A DNA stretch of 64,000 nucleotides from Smittia aterrima (taxonomy: Eukaryota > Arthropoda > Insecta > Diptera > Chironomidae): the NCBI GenBank assembly GCA_033063855.1, contig CP093831.1, positions 8,370,001 through 8,434,000 of the forward strand, written 5' to 3'. Made by a program: the position numbers and the translations under genes. Positions 13,301 through 27,200 of the stretch are shown here, in pieces (the stretch's first letter is position 1; each line of letters starts with the position of its first letter). The notes under the pieces were generated by a model. The model did no database searches, had not been told where the DNA came from, and saw nothing but the letters and a program-made list of their open reading frames with translations.

Positions 13301-15256
13301 TGAATCCAATCGCACACCTTGCAAAAAAAGGGGTGGAAAGTTTAATGTGATTGTAACGGCGAGCACGTAAAAAGCTTTATTGGCCAAGTTTGCCTGTTCC
13401 GCTGTTGCTGCCTTTTCCTGCCCAAAAATAAATTATGGCAAATCACGAACATCCTTTCTGGAGGAGAATTGTTGTATTTTACAAACATGTGGCGTTTGTA
13501 AATGAATATGAGCGTTGCAGGAATGCAATGACTTAGCTTTGACTCACAAAGGAAACTCATTATGAATTTTTATGATAAAAGCTAAAAGCTGCTTTGTTCA
13601 TGCAACGAATGTGAAACTTTGATTGCAGAATCAAAGAAAGTCGTAAAAGAACGTGCGTTAATAAAAAATTGTTGTGCCAACTGGAGACTTTGTTTTTAGT
13701 AACGTTCTTTGTTGAGTTTCCATTATAACAAAAGCACTTTAAAAAATAAAAAAAACTCTTTGATCATAACATTCGAGAAAGGCGTAAACAGAAAACATCT
13801 CCCGTTGTGATTTTAATTGTGACACCATTCGTGTTCCATTTGCTAAAAGCTTGCAATGACCCTGGAATAGTCCAGTGAACATAAACAACAATAACACGAG
13901 CGAATTAGGAGAATGGAATCGTTTCAATTTTTCCCTTCCAATAATAATCGTTTAGTACAGATAATAAATCTCCAGGTCATTAATTTTTATCGATTCAATT
14001 TGTTTCAAGGAAAATCCGCTGTTATTGATATTTTGTGTCTGCTTTCTTCGAATGGTGAAGATATCACTTATGATAATTGATTAAAGCACGTCGATAGGAA
14101 TTGATTGATTCATAACGATTCGATTACAGACTTTAATTAGTATCGGAGCTTATTTGGTAAAAGCTTCTTTGATAAATTTGCAGTCTCGATGTTCCAATGA
14201 AGCATTAAGCTTAGGCTAAAGCTCTAAAAGGATGATTGTGAATAAGATTTCTAAAGAGATTCCTTTAACCCTTCGCAAGCTGTTCAGTATGCTGCACCGT
14301 CATAAATTTCCATGAAATTCTCTTAAAGCCAAACCGTGATTTATGAATGATCCTCACAATAAAATTTAATCGCTCCGTTGGGTGATGTCTCTTCTGTAAA
14401 ATGAGTCACAGTCTTCAAAATTCCATAAGCTTCATGATAAAAACATCTTCGCCTGAGTTGTAGAATGAAGAGTAAAGAAGGAAAACGAGATGAAAGAGAA
14501 AAACTTTCATTATCATTATGACATCTAAAAGAAAATGGATTGCTATAAAATATAACGTTTTTATTTATATAAAAATGAAGCTCTCTAGTCACGACTAAGA
14601 TCAGATGAGCTTTCATTCCTTTCCTTTTCAACTTTTTAGCTGGAAGGAATATAAAAAGGAAAATGTTCTTCAATAATTTGGCAGCTTCCAAAATGGTTCG
14701 AGCATTCGTTATTTGAGAAAAAAAAAATTTAAATTTCGAGAAACCTTTTTTTCTCGTAGATGCGATACAAGAATTCCGATTGAAAGAAAAGCGAGCAATA
14801 ATACAAATTATTTTACGTCAATTCAGCAATTGATATTTGAGTCAAGGCCAGAAGAATCCAAAGGAAATCTCCGATAAAATTCATCTAGCACAGCGAATGA
14901 AACTTGTGCTCATTCCAATCGTTCTCTTTCTATTTGTTTAATCTCTAGAATTGGAAATGTCAAGCGACGGTGCATAAGCTAATTAGGCGCCAAAGGTTCG
15001 ATTGCGTGATCGATTTATTTCTGCGATCGAAACATAAAATATTCAGTGATAAAGCAGAGCGATTGAATTCGTCTCTCGTAATAACAGTCAATCAAGAAAA
15101 TTATTTTCCCAATCAGTGATCTGAAATTGAGAAGCAATACTCCGAGCTAATAAAGGAAAGTTAATTAATTATCTGGAATTGAGCAACAAAAGCTGAACTT
15201 CTGAAGCGGAAAAATATTAAAAGTTCTCGAGGAAAGCGAAACTAAAGTTCAGCAAA
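1358..15256. other. Long non-coding stretch between lipase and calmodulin-like gene
   Basis: About 13.9 kb with no open frame that resembles a known protein. The longest frames (about 120 codons) have low-complexity Phe/Ser/Lys-rich composition expected from AT-rich DNA read by chance. I see no tRNA or rRNA. It presumably holds the lipase promoter at its left end and distal regulatory DNA or 5' untranslated exons of the gene starting at 15257. Two local oddities are reported as findings: an acceptor fused directly to a donor at 4499/4500, and a CpG-rich segment near 10740-10790. Confidence 0.6.
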
Positions 15257-18200
15257 ATGGCGTTCGCAGCAGCAAGAATGATTCTCAAAGACAAACGTCG
15301 GAAGTCTAAAGAAGACTTCGCTCCACCAAGACAACGCAGCAAGGTAGATGATGCTTTAAACAGACAACACATGTTTCCTCCATTTGACATTTTTGCCTCC
15401 TTTGTTTCTATTCAACCACGCACATACAAACATTTCATTTGTTTTCTCCAAACTCTAACTGATGATGATGATGATGTTATACGACAAAACGCTCTTCTTT
15501 GCATTTTTATAACCAACGTAGATTCCATAGACAAACTTCAACGCGATGAATAAACGAGGAAGAAAAAGTGACATTTGCAAAATTTCTCTTTCTCTTTGAT
15601 GAAAGAAAGAAAATTCATTCGAACAGAAAACACTTCCTTACAAGCTTCGTCACACTCTTTTTGTCATTCAACCCGTTACCAGAGTCATTGTTGTTCTCTG
15701 ACTGGCGAGAAACTGAACCTCAAAGAACAAACTATGGAAATGAAGAAAATTTTCTTTGTCATGAACGGAAATGTTTCTTCCTCTCTTCGACTTCTTCCGC
15801 CACAAAATGTTTTCGAAATCGTGTAATCACGCAATGATGGAATTGAAATATTTGCTAGAATATTTCAATAATGAAAAAGTGTCGCATTAACACTACGCAG
15901 CACTGAACTGCGAGACAGAAGTGTCGTTTTCCTCCAACGAGTTCTTTACATGTGGCAACGTAGAATGAGGAGCTTGAGGGAGCTTTTGTGGTGGAATGAC
16001 AAATTTATTCAAATATTCATGACTACATCTTACGACGCTTTGTTCCTTTGAAGTGTATAAGTGATGTCACGTTTGCAAACTATTTAAGATTAGCATGTCA
16101 CTAAATTCCCTGCTGACTTGTAACGCTACATATTTCATAAAGTAAGAAAGAAAACAAGAGACGAGCGTTGTTTACATCAGCGATAATCATAAATTAAAAT
16201 GAGATTTCACTGTTTACCTGAGACGTTTCACTTCACAGTTTGTAAAGTGAAGGCAAGAAAGCTTGATGAATGATCTTTTCGCTAAAATAAATTATGATTG
16301 TCGGTTAAGAACACGCTGAGTAAACAAAGCTGCTTGGTGATTTCTAATTAAAAAGCCTTTAATGGTTTCATCTTGTCGTCTCCTTTGACTTTCAAAGAAA
16401 GAACTTCGCATATACCAGAATTGAATAGATTCTTTAGGTTCACTTCGTCTAAGTCACAATATTAACTTAATGATTCCTACAAGACAACAGGAGCTCACCA
16501 AACGATAATTTAATGATGATTCACAAAGCCAGCAATAACAACGTTTACAATATAAAACTTACAACACCGCAGCTGACAAGCATTCTCTGTCATTTTGACC
16601 ACAATTCTGTCCTCTTCTGTCCGCTTTTTCGGGCTGTAAAGTTTCCTCGCTTTATAACATTAAATGGTGACTATGATGGATGGTAAAACGACAAGCACAG
16701 CAATGCGAAAATGCTTGCGAGCTTTGAAGCAAACTAAAAAAAATATTAAAAATTAAGCACGCAAACTTTACTTTGATGAGTTGATGTAAAGTTTCTCTAT
16801 CTGGCTCTCAACTACGAAGCTAGCTATTCATTAAGATAACTTTTATTAAGCCTTCCGTTCAACAGAGACAGCAGCATCAACCAGACAAATTGTTACCACG
16901 AAATAAACGCAGTCAAAAACGAAAGCTTTTATATTTTTGTTTGCTTTTCTGTTTTCTATGTTGTTGTCAAGTTTTGTGTTTGATGTGATGGCAGGTCGTG
17001 AATATTGTTTTTCAAATATTGTATATTACGAATGTTTAATCCCAGAGCTGCTCAACTTGTGTGCGACGTCAAATAAATGTTTAATTGTTTTCTTGCGTCA
17101 ACTTCTTCTGGATCAATGTTAAAAGTTGTAAATATGTCATCGTCCATTCGCGTCGCATTGCATTCATATTCACTTTATAAGTTTTCCCGTTTTAGTGAAA
17201 ATCGTAGCTTCATCGAACTCAGTGGTTCTCAACCTTCATCACTAACAAATTCAAGTTTAATTACTTCAACTTTTGGCCCTTGTCAAATCTTTTGAGAACC
17301 ACTGACAATTTCCTCTTCGCTTATACTTTCCTAGCTCTGTCTGTCTCGATTCTGTTCTCTTCCGCAAAATATAATTTAATTAAGTTCTTTTCTCTTCTAA
17401 TCTATCATCTTTTCGCAGGCCAGGAGCGTCAGCACTAGTAGCTTTAGATCTCTGAGCCAGGTACAAGAATAAACTCAAGAATGTTTATTTGACCCGAAAA
17501 TCAAAGCTGTACTGCAACCCCAAGTTTTTGAAAGCAAAATTAATTCCTAACTGTAGTTGATAGAGAATTTTTTAGATTTTTAACCGAGTTCTCTTGTTCT
17601 TGTTACACACGTTGATACTTTTATTGTGTTTGTTGAATCTTTTAATGGTTGAAACAATTTATTTCGTTCGTTGTTACATTCATTCCGACACTTCCGCTCC
17701 ATAGAGCTAGAATAGTTTTGAGGCTCCACTAGCGGCAGGAGTCGATTTTTTGATTAGAAACATCATCATCATCCCTTTCAAAGTTTTTCTTTTCATTCTC
17801 GTTTTAAAACTATTATTTGACATCGTCGTTAGTTGAACCTGCTACGTCGTTAGATGAGTCCCTTGCTCATCATAAAATGACTCTCTTGCTCCCAATTGTT
17901 TCATTTTTCTTTGTCATTTCAGATAAAATTCGTTGAATTCATATTTAAATAAAAACTCGTATGGCAGCCACCATTTCATTATTTCTATGTCATTGATCAA
18001 TCGAATTTCACTTGAAAAATATAACAAAAGCTGCTTCAACTGAATTGTATGATTTTAGTTTCTCCGCTTTTCAATTTTTCATTCAACGATTTTGCATTGC
18101 GCGAACTGATTTAAATTGAAGTTTCAATGTTTCCATAATTATTGAATGATGCTTGTGATTATCATTATCGTTCGCATTTTTTAATTAAAACGAGAGCTCG

Positions 18201-21200
18201 AATGGATTTGAATAAACTGAAAGCGAATGCTTTATTCAACTTTTAATCACAGTTCAACTAAAAAATGAAAATTTTCATATTTCAAAGATACAAGAATGTA
18301 AATCCTTGATGAACGAGAAACTATTTAAACCGCACTTCAAAATCTCTAGAGTAGAAAGTTTCATCAATTTAATCTGCTTTACTTCACCAAGCGACCGCAA
18401 TTAAGTTTAACGTCTGTCTGCGCAATGTAAAAAGCGATATTAAGTGACAATTATAATTGGCAATAAAACTTTCGAAGTCGCTGAACATTTAAAAGCTTAA
18501 TGTAGAAGAAGACGATGAAACATATTTCTCGACTCAACGAAGCGCATTTCTTATCCTTCAACTTCAAAGATAAACTCGCGAAAGAACATTTAAATGATTA
18601 AAGGCGCAATTAAAAATTTATTACACCAGCGAGCGGAATTCCTTCGGTTTAAGATTCTTTCTTCTGCATTTTCTGAGATATCGCTCAGCATTTGTTCTCT
18701 TCTTGCTCGGCGAAACAGAAAATCGTTGGAGCTTTACCTTAAAATAAGCTTTCCATCATTCAATTTCCAAACAATGAGCAGACAAACATAAAAATCATTT
18801 CAGAGAAATCAATTCTGTATAATCACACCTCAGCCGTATTTAAATTCGAAAACAGGAGCTTGTTTTGATGTATCGCAGCTTAAAACATTAAATGTAACAA
18901 AATGCCTTCGCAACATTTTTGAAACTTTTCATTTTGTTGATGTTTGCCCATTTGTTATGTAACGTTTTTGTTTTTTTGCACACGAGGCTGGAATAAATCA
19001 GCTTCAAGCAAAGTTAAACTAGACTTGCACGAAGTCAGCTGAGTCACTGCTTGTTGAATCTTTCAAGTCAATCAGTTGCCTTTGGTCTCTGGTTTTCAAC
19101 CTTTTTTTTTTGAAATAGTTACGACCAGAAACTTTTCAAAAGTTGAAACATTTTTCTTACTTTGTTTACTTTTGATTAATTTGATTTTTCTCCGTTTTCT
19201 TTTAAAATGATTTTCTTTTTGACAGGGTGATCCACATTATGGACATTTTGTAAGTAAACCTTCCTGCATTCTGTGAGCGTTTCGTTTTTTAGATAGAAAC
19301 CGACCACGATTAGACGATTTTGTTGAGTTTGTATAATTTTCTCCTGTTTCCTTTCAAACGATTTTTAGGGATCAAGACCTTACTTTGAACGTCGTAATAC
19401 GATTTTCGCTGGTGATTACGTGAGTTCAGACGAATCAATATCAATCAGCACTCGATTATCTTTTGCGTGCAATGCGAGCAATCCGGAAAAAACATTTAAT
19501 TCTAAATTATGCAAAGCGAACGAGAACTTTATTTATTTTGTTGATTGAGTTAACTTTACTTTTATTTCATTTCGTTTTATTCTGACAGGAAGATCCTTTT
19601 TGTGATCGTTGCTATTACGTAAGTCTTTCAAATACGAACTGATAGGGCGTCGTTGTAAATTTGATGAGCAAACTCGTAGAAAACTTTTTACTTTTGTTTG
19701 AAATTAGTTTTGATGATAAAATTCCAATGAATTTGCTTTCGTCAATTAGTAGAAGTCTGAAAGTTATTTTGAGTAAAAAAACCTTTTTATTTCGAACTTC
19801 TCGATGAGAAGATTTTACATGTGTTTTACTGTGATTACTCATGAGACGATGCACGATTGAAACTTTAGCTTGAATCAGATAAATATGTTGTAACTTCGTA
19901 GAGTTCTTTTTGAGATTTAAAAGAACTTGAAACCTAGAAAAGTTAATTCTTTATTGACACTAAAGCGTAACGACTCGTAAAGATTTCAGTTTATGATTTA
20001 ACGAATCGATGTTGAGATTGTTGATTGTGTTGTTGTCACCAGTAGTCGACCAGGAGATTTGCACGGTAAAAAATTACTTTGAATTGTTGAGTTGCCGCTT
20101 TTAAAAAAGCTGAGAATTCTCGAGTGAATCACGTGACATTGAAAAATGTCTTCTTCCTCTTCAATGTTATTGTAGTAGTCGCCATCAACTTCCGGTGCCA
20201 TGAACTGAGCGAATTCTAAAACAGTTTGAAAAGAAAGTTAGTAAAGGTTGTGTTGGTTACTTTGTAGCAGAGACAAAAGCTTTACTTTACAAGTCTACAA
20301 GTCTCTGCTTCGTTAGTCGTGCGAATAACGTTAAATAAACATGAAACATACATTCGACAACATAAACAACAGAAACAAATTGGCGACACGAACAACATCG
20401 ACAACGTTCAAGCTTCGTCCTCAGACAAAGTGTTATTCGCAACAACGTTTGACTTTGTCTGAACCTGTACGCCATTCAGCTAATACTACGACTTAAACAA
20501 ATAGTATTTTTATCGATTCTCATGCGCATGCAACATCATTACGAATAGTTGATGCGAACGAAAACGAAAGGAATCAGAGAGAAAGAGAAAAACCTTTTTG
20601 AGCCCGAAGTGTCGCTTTAAATGTGAATTTGTGTTTGTTCTTCTTCTCAACAGGGTGACTCGACCTATTTCGACCGTCACCATAACGTAAGTCGTCATGA
20701 TTGCGATTATTTCTTTGTTCTGCTCAGTAAGCTATCATCAACGCTTTAAAGAAAATCTTGAAATTTGTTCCATTAACTGACTGTGGATACTCTAAAGCTG
20801 CGCTTTTCTCATGAATTCGAAGCTTAAGCGACTTATTAACATTCTCGTTCAAAGTCATTGTAACTTAAGTGAAAATCCATTATTTATTGACAAGTCTGGT
20901 AATTAAAAGGTTTCGTGTGATTAAATAGTGAAGGCAAACATGTAATTATTTTGGTGTCGAGTTAGAAATCATGAACGTTTTCATATATTCGTTTCAATAA
21001 AGGACAAACAACTCGTTCGTTAGTCCCCGGTCATCATTTCCATAAACTCTGAAACAGAAAGAAGAGAGAGGAGAGATTGGTAATTGCCAATTACTCATTG
21101 AAACATCAACATACATGTTGAGATGGCAAACGTATCACAGCTCAATCTTAATGATCTCAAATTCATGACAAGATTCAAAACAATGTTTCCATTAGACTTC

Positions 21201-24200
21201 ACTCAAAATGAAACACTGTTTGTCGATTTAATCTTGCACAATTTATGAAAGCGTAAGTATCAGACCGTAATTAAGGTTCACTGTCGTCGGTAGAAGTGAA
21301 ATATGTTCAAACATTCTAAATTGATCTTTTTCTTAAAAGCGTCTTGGCGTAAGAAGACAACAGTAAATTAAAACTTCATTATCCGTCGAAACGATTGAAA
21401 TATTTCATTGCTTCGAACTAATTTAAACTTGCTGACGACGAGATAAAGCTCGTGATAATGAATTATTTTGTTAAAAGTTTCTCATTCTCGCGCTCAATTT
21501 GAAATTCATTAGAACGAGAATGAGGTGAGCGTCTAAAATTCATGAAACTATTCACGTTCAAATGGCTCACATAACTCAGATAATTCACGAGCCAGCACCT
21601 CAAGCATAGTTCGTGAATAATTCCCTCCTACAAAAGTTTTCATTCCCTCGAGACGTTGGCGAAATTTCCTCGCCTTCTCGTGTTAATGAAAATTAATTCC
21701 AAAACTCACCATCGAAATCAACTGTGCCAGAGGAATCTGTATCAATTTCAGCAATCATTTCTGCGGAAGAGATTAAGAGAAATGAGTGGAACGAACAGAT
21801 GAATATTTGTCTGTACCATTAAGCTGATCATTAGTCAGTTGGTCGTCGAGCGCTGATAGAATTTCTCGTAACGATGATGTCGGGATGAATCCATTGCCTT
21901 TCGAAAGTTCTCGGATGATTTATTAGCCTTCATCGTTATTTATTTTCTCACCTTCTTTGTCATAAAGCCGGAAGGCTTCCTTTAACTCTTTTCTGTGTTC
22001 AATGAGAGAGGGAGATGGATAGAACGTGAAACTTAATATCATGTTAGATCACAAATCATTTCTCGTGACAGAGAAGAAATATTTTCATCCCTCCAGACAC
22101 GAGACGTACTCAACTGTAAAGCCTCATCGTCCTCGTCAGAAAAGTGAACGGCAACTCGACAAAACTCATCAAAAGTTAATGTTCCTCTTCCTAAGATCCA
22201 CAACGAAAAGGGTGGCGAGAAGGCGGAAGACGAGCGTGAAACAAAAGATAGAACATCTTAGTAACGAAAGCTTCTCAAACGCCTTTAATAAAATCTCATT
22301 AGTTTCATCGTTCGGGATCATCATGTTAGTAAGCTGATTTAATTAAATATTCTTGTGTTCACACAAGAGCCCGTTACGTCGATCAATGCAGGGGCGGAAA
22401 ATCTTGTTCTGAAGGACTTGAATCTTATCTTCACTTCAACAAATCAATTTCAGCCTCTGCAAGGGAAACTTCACTCTCGATTGTCTCTTTCTGTGTCAAG
22501 GCAAACGAATCCGTTTAGGTTTTATTCCTTATCCCTCTCGTTGAATTACAATGAGACGAAGAGAACGAGAAAAAGTTGTCGACGCTTCATGTCAGCAAGA
22601 TTTGCCCACAAACCAAAACTTCCCATGAGCTGTCACGGTTCTCGCTTTAAAATTGACATTAATTTTGTTTCTGCTACGCTTAGAACGATCTTAAGTGAAA
22701 TCTACTTTTGATTTCGATGTAGAGCAATAACCGCAAGCGAAGAGCGTGTCATGACTTCCAAGTTCCAACTACATTTCGGGTTGGATCAGCACAAAATGTG
22801 ACACTAAATAATGAAGATATCCTTTTGAAATATTCTGCAAGAAGCAGCGAGAATATGAAATGAGGTCATGTTTATTAGAAGTTGAGATGAGACTCTAGAG
22901 CTCTTTCCCTTTTATTTCACCTTTGGTTGGGTGGCTTCGGGACAGTGAAAGAGAAAGACATTTATTGCAAGGTTTTAAGAAGATTAAATGTGTCTCCGTC
23001 TCATTTGTGCCGGTTTTTAGACAGAGCCTAATCGGATTTTGAGTTCAGACTTGTCTCTAATCCCAGGGCGGACAGCAAAGTTATAGCTGAAAAAAGTTTT
23101 CTAATTTATTTCGCTTCAACTTTATCTTTGAAACAGAAAGTTTAGTCAATGACAGATTCATGTCTGTTTCTAGAGAAATCGCTGCCCATGCCATCAGTGT
23201 CAAGGAGTCTATCGCTCTCATTGATTTCCCATCTGTTTGAATTAGCATTTCAAATTGTGCTGGTGACCTCGTTGATCGACTAATTAAGTTTCATTCAAAA
23301 TGTTCGGAAATATTTCCGAAAGAAGAATCTCTTCGTTTTGCACTTTTAAATAATCGCATTCAAATGAAGTGTAAAACTGCTTCGAGCCTATAATTTTAGT
23401 TTGATTGTTTCCCTCGTATCGGATGCACAAACGGAAAAACTTTTCCTTCGTTTGCGAGCTTTTAAAATAAAAGTTTCACCTTCAAGTTGCGATCGTGCTA
23501 AGTTCTACATCAAGTTTTCCCTATTCGAGCATAAAAAATACTCTCGTTGTTCCGCATTGAAAAATTCGCCTCGCTCGTACGTTTAGTGAAGAGTGTAAAA
23601 GTTGTGAACATATAAAACTGCTCTTGAAACTTCAGAAAACTAAATTAAACAGTTTTCCGCATTTTCGCCATGGAAATGTTTAAGCGATTGTTGGATAAGG
23701 TACAAGACATTTAAGAACTTAAACACAAAGCATGTAATCCAATTAAACTTGTCATACGAGTCATTAAAGGCGTCGAGTGTAAATTTCAATTAAACTTCCT
23801 TGGACAATGGCAGTTTGTTCTACTTGACACGTCTCGCAACCTTTCGAGCTTCTCGAGTGATTTCCAAAAAACCAAATGCGCGAGAACAACAACATCGCTC
23901 AGTTTGATGGATGCTCTCGGATTGGAATTTGAGAAGATAAACTTTTAATGGGCTCGACTGATGTTTGTTGTCGATGAATAATAGATTTTCGGTTCACTAG
24001 AGAGAGATCTAACTCAAACAATAGAGCCACAAAGCTTCTCTCATATGTGACCCATTTTTATTTTGCGTGTGGTTAGAACTTTTTCCATTTGCAAAGTTTA
24101 AATGAAAAGTTTAAGCGGTTCATAAAGCTCGCGGAGGGAGGAGGAAAAGTCTTGACAGTTAAAGAAGGTAATGGAAATTCCTATTGCGAAGTACCGCAGA

Positions 24201-27200
24201 GAAACATTGCGAGAGGAAGTTTTCATATTTCTTCACACTTCAAGAAACAACAATAAATCAACTGACAAAGCAAGAATCGGAAAGAAAAAGCAAAAGTTTC
24301 AAGAAGAAAATTTTCTCCAATGATTTTTCATTTTCTTGCACGCTCAAAACAAATACCCTCGAAGACTTCGCAATAAGATTCCAAAAGCTTTTTTCAAGAA
24401 CTTCAACCACGAAAGCATGAATTTAAACAACAATCTTCTTTTGCCCTCTTCTTGCAACGCTTCATTTGATTCCCATGCTGAATGTGCCAAAGCTTGCGAC
24501 GACAGGCGACGCCAGGCACACCCTCAAACAAAAACCATCGTCGAGAGAGAGAGGAAAATTATTGACACAATGAGAAATGATTCAGAGAATCCATTTCGCT
24601 TATTAAGATCGCATCATTCCACTCTGTGGCGATGTGATTCCGTCAAAATCCTTTAATTACATTCTTATTTATATGGTAATTGTCTTGATTTATTGATGAC
24701 TAACCCAGCTAGAGAATTATGATTAATTCGAGAGGCTCGCACGCTTCAACGTTTTCGCAACAAAAACAAGTTTAGCGAAGCAAAGGAAGATTGATTGATT
24801 GTTAACAAAACATCGTTCGTCTCGTCATCGGGGCAGAAGAAGATGAAATTAACCCAAGTTTGACAAGAATAAATCAGAATATGTTAATGGCGCGCCTTCG
24901 GGTCCGTCGCTTCATCAAACACGAAGGAAAATATCGTCATCGTTACGACAGAGCTCTTTGTGAAATAAATAAGAACACATGCTCGTCAAGCTCGCGATGT
25001 CATTTGTCACTGAGCATTCACAAGTTTTCAATTATGTCAAGCCGTTGCTCGCGTGAAGCATTTCGCAGGCGAAAAAAAAATGTTGGGATGAATTTATTCC
25101 ATTTTTATGGGAAAATCCAATTAAATGTTGAACAAAAAAGCGATGCCATGAATACCGCTCATTAAAAGTGTTCGGATGGAAGCGTAAGCCAGGATTCGTT
25201 GAATGAAAAAAACTTTTTATCGAATGTGGGCTTTTCGAACAAGCATTCGCGCTTTAAATTTCATCATCTGACAACGAGAAAAATTCAAGACACCTCGACG
25301 AAGTGTCGTAAAATTTGTTCGCACGACTCGAGAGCGTTAAAATTCCTCCACCTCTTTCATTAACTACCTCACACCCATTTCTCATCGGAACAAACGATAT
25401 CCGACGACCTGGACAGCGATGATTTGTGAAGTTTGTGAAATGAGAGAAAAATTAATAAATTTAATGGCCGAAGTGTGTTCTCTACTCCCCTTACATTGCT
25501 TCTCCCCCTTCCACCCATCAAAGAATTCCGTGAAGAAATTTATGAAGCTCATATTTCTCCACACATGACATGCCGAAAAGAATTTTTAATCACTTGCACG
25601 AGAGAAACAGAACTAAACGGCACCCATAAAATTTTATTCATCACTTTTTCGGCTACTCAGGCCAGCTTGGAATGCGAATGAGCCATGCGAGATTATTAAT
25701 AGGCTTTAAAGCCATTAGATTTAGCCATTGCGTTGATTGATGTTTGTCGGACGAACCTTCTGTGTCTTCGGCTTCGAGCAAAGCATCTAACATTTCGTCG
25801 TCGTACGTATGGCCGAGCGTGTTGAGGATCGTCCGGACCTTCTCCTTCTCTATCTTTCCCGATTTGTTTGAATCAAACATCGAAAAAGCTCGACGCAGCA
25901 CTTTGGAAACGAGGAAAATAATTGAATCAATTCACTGGACGCTCAATCAACTCACTTTGTGCTTGCTCTTCGTCCATTTCCTTGATTATTTTATAAATTT
26001 TCATGAAATTAAAGGGAAAGCGAAATGATTTGATCAGAAAACGACTCGGCGTCTGCACAATTTACACTAAATTTTCCACTTTAATCCACTGTTAACTTTT
26101 ATGTTTAAACGCTGATTGCTTTCTTCTCCAACGCGTTCACTTCAATTTCATTCTTTTATATTAAAAAGCCACACATGATGGTCTTATCCTGACCGAGCTC
26201 GTTAAATAACTTTAATTTAATCGAAACGCGAAGTTGTTCAAACTCTTTAGAGAGTTTCTTGTTGATTGCGAATCAAATTATTTCGTTCAACTGAAAAGAA
26301 ATTGAATTTTCATTTGGATTTTATATTTAAACACCATCAAAGACATCGCCAGCTCTACACAGATAAAACGAAGCTAGACGGAGAGAAAAACCAGCACTTC
26401 GACTTTTCTTTCATTCCAGTCGGTTACTGTCAGAGGTGGAGACACATTAACGGCTTCATAAATGAACTTAATGGAGGCCGACAGGCTAAGAAGCGTATCA
26501 TCATTCTTGAACTAGAACCATCAAGAAATTTTAATATTTTGAAGCGTACACTCGCCTCAGACTCGTTGCTTAGTGATTTTCTTCATTCGAATGAATCTAT
26601 CAAGTTAATTTTCTTTGTTGCGGACGCAATTAAGAACGCCAATCGAGAAACTATCAAAACTAAATATTGAGCATATAACTTACATTCAAATAAACAGATA
26701 CTTCCATCCCTATAAACTACACTAGCAGTTCACTAAAATAAACACTCGAAAACTGGAATTTCCCTTCACATAAAGTATTTCCCACAACAAAGTTAATTGC
26801 CGCTTTGAGACTTGAGAGTAGTCTCGGCCTACCGTAACAATTTTCAGTCACTGGCGGCTGACAAATTGATTATCTGTTGATGTATTTTCTATTAATTAAA
26901 TCCAACGGAATTCCACTTCAGCGCTCGAATGAAGAGCAAACAACCAAAAATCTCTTGAAACACGATAATGTTTACGGCGTTTAATGTTACAGTCATTTCC
27001 ATTACGCTCATAGCTAATTTTATTTATAGGTCTTATCCTAACATTCAAATTGTTTGTAAATGAATCTCTTTTTTGTGGCTTGTCTGAAAGGAAAGCAAAT
27101 GAATCAATTATGAGGATGACCACTCGGATAATTGAATAATTGATGTGCTGGTCTTTGAGTAAAGTCATCTCTAGTCAGCCTTAAATTATCATTGCCGACA

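Noticed and set aside
15344..15553. Continuation of the frame from ATG 15257 past position 15343
   Set aside because: Composition changes after AAG|GTAGAT and includes a (GAT)5 run at 15461-15475; splicing at 15343 in phase 0 gives a better product, though the donor is not ideal.
21225..21260. GTAAGTATC donor-like site at 21253 on the plus strand
   Set aside because: No open exon with an acceptor ends there; every frame nearby lacks a suitable upstream splice site.
25165..25190. Possible 15-base plus-strand microexon (TGTTCGGATGGAAGC before GTAAGC)
   Set aside because: Phase fits, but the acceptor has a poor pyrimidine tract and the peptide does not resemble the microexon family.
26266..26670. 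134-codon plus-strand frame just upstream of troponin C
   Set aside because: No family resemblance, lies in the expected promoter/5' region of the antisense gene.
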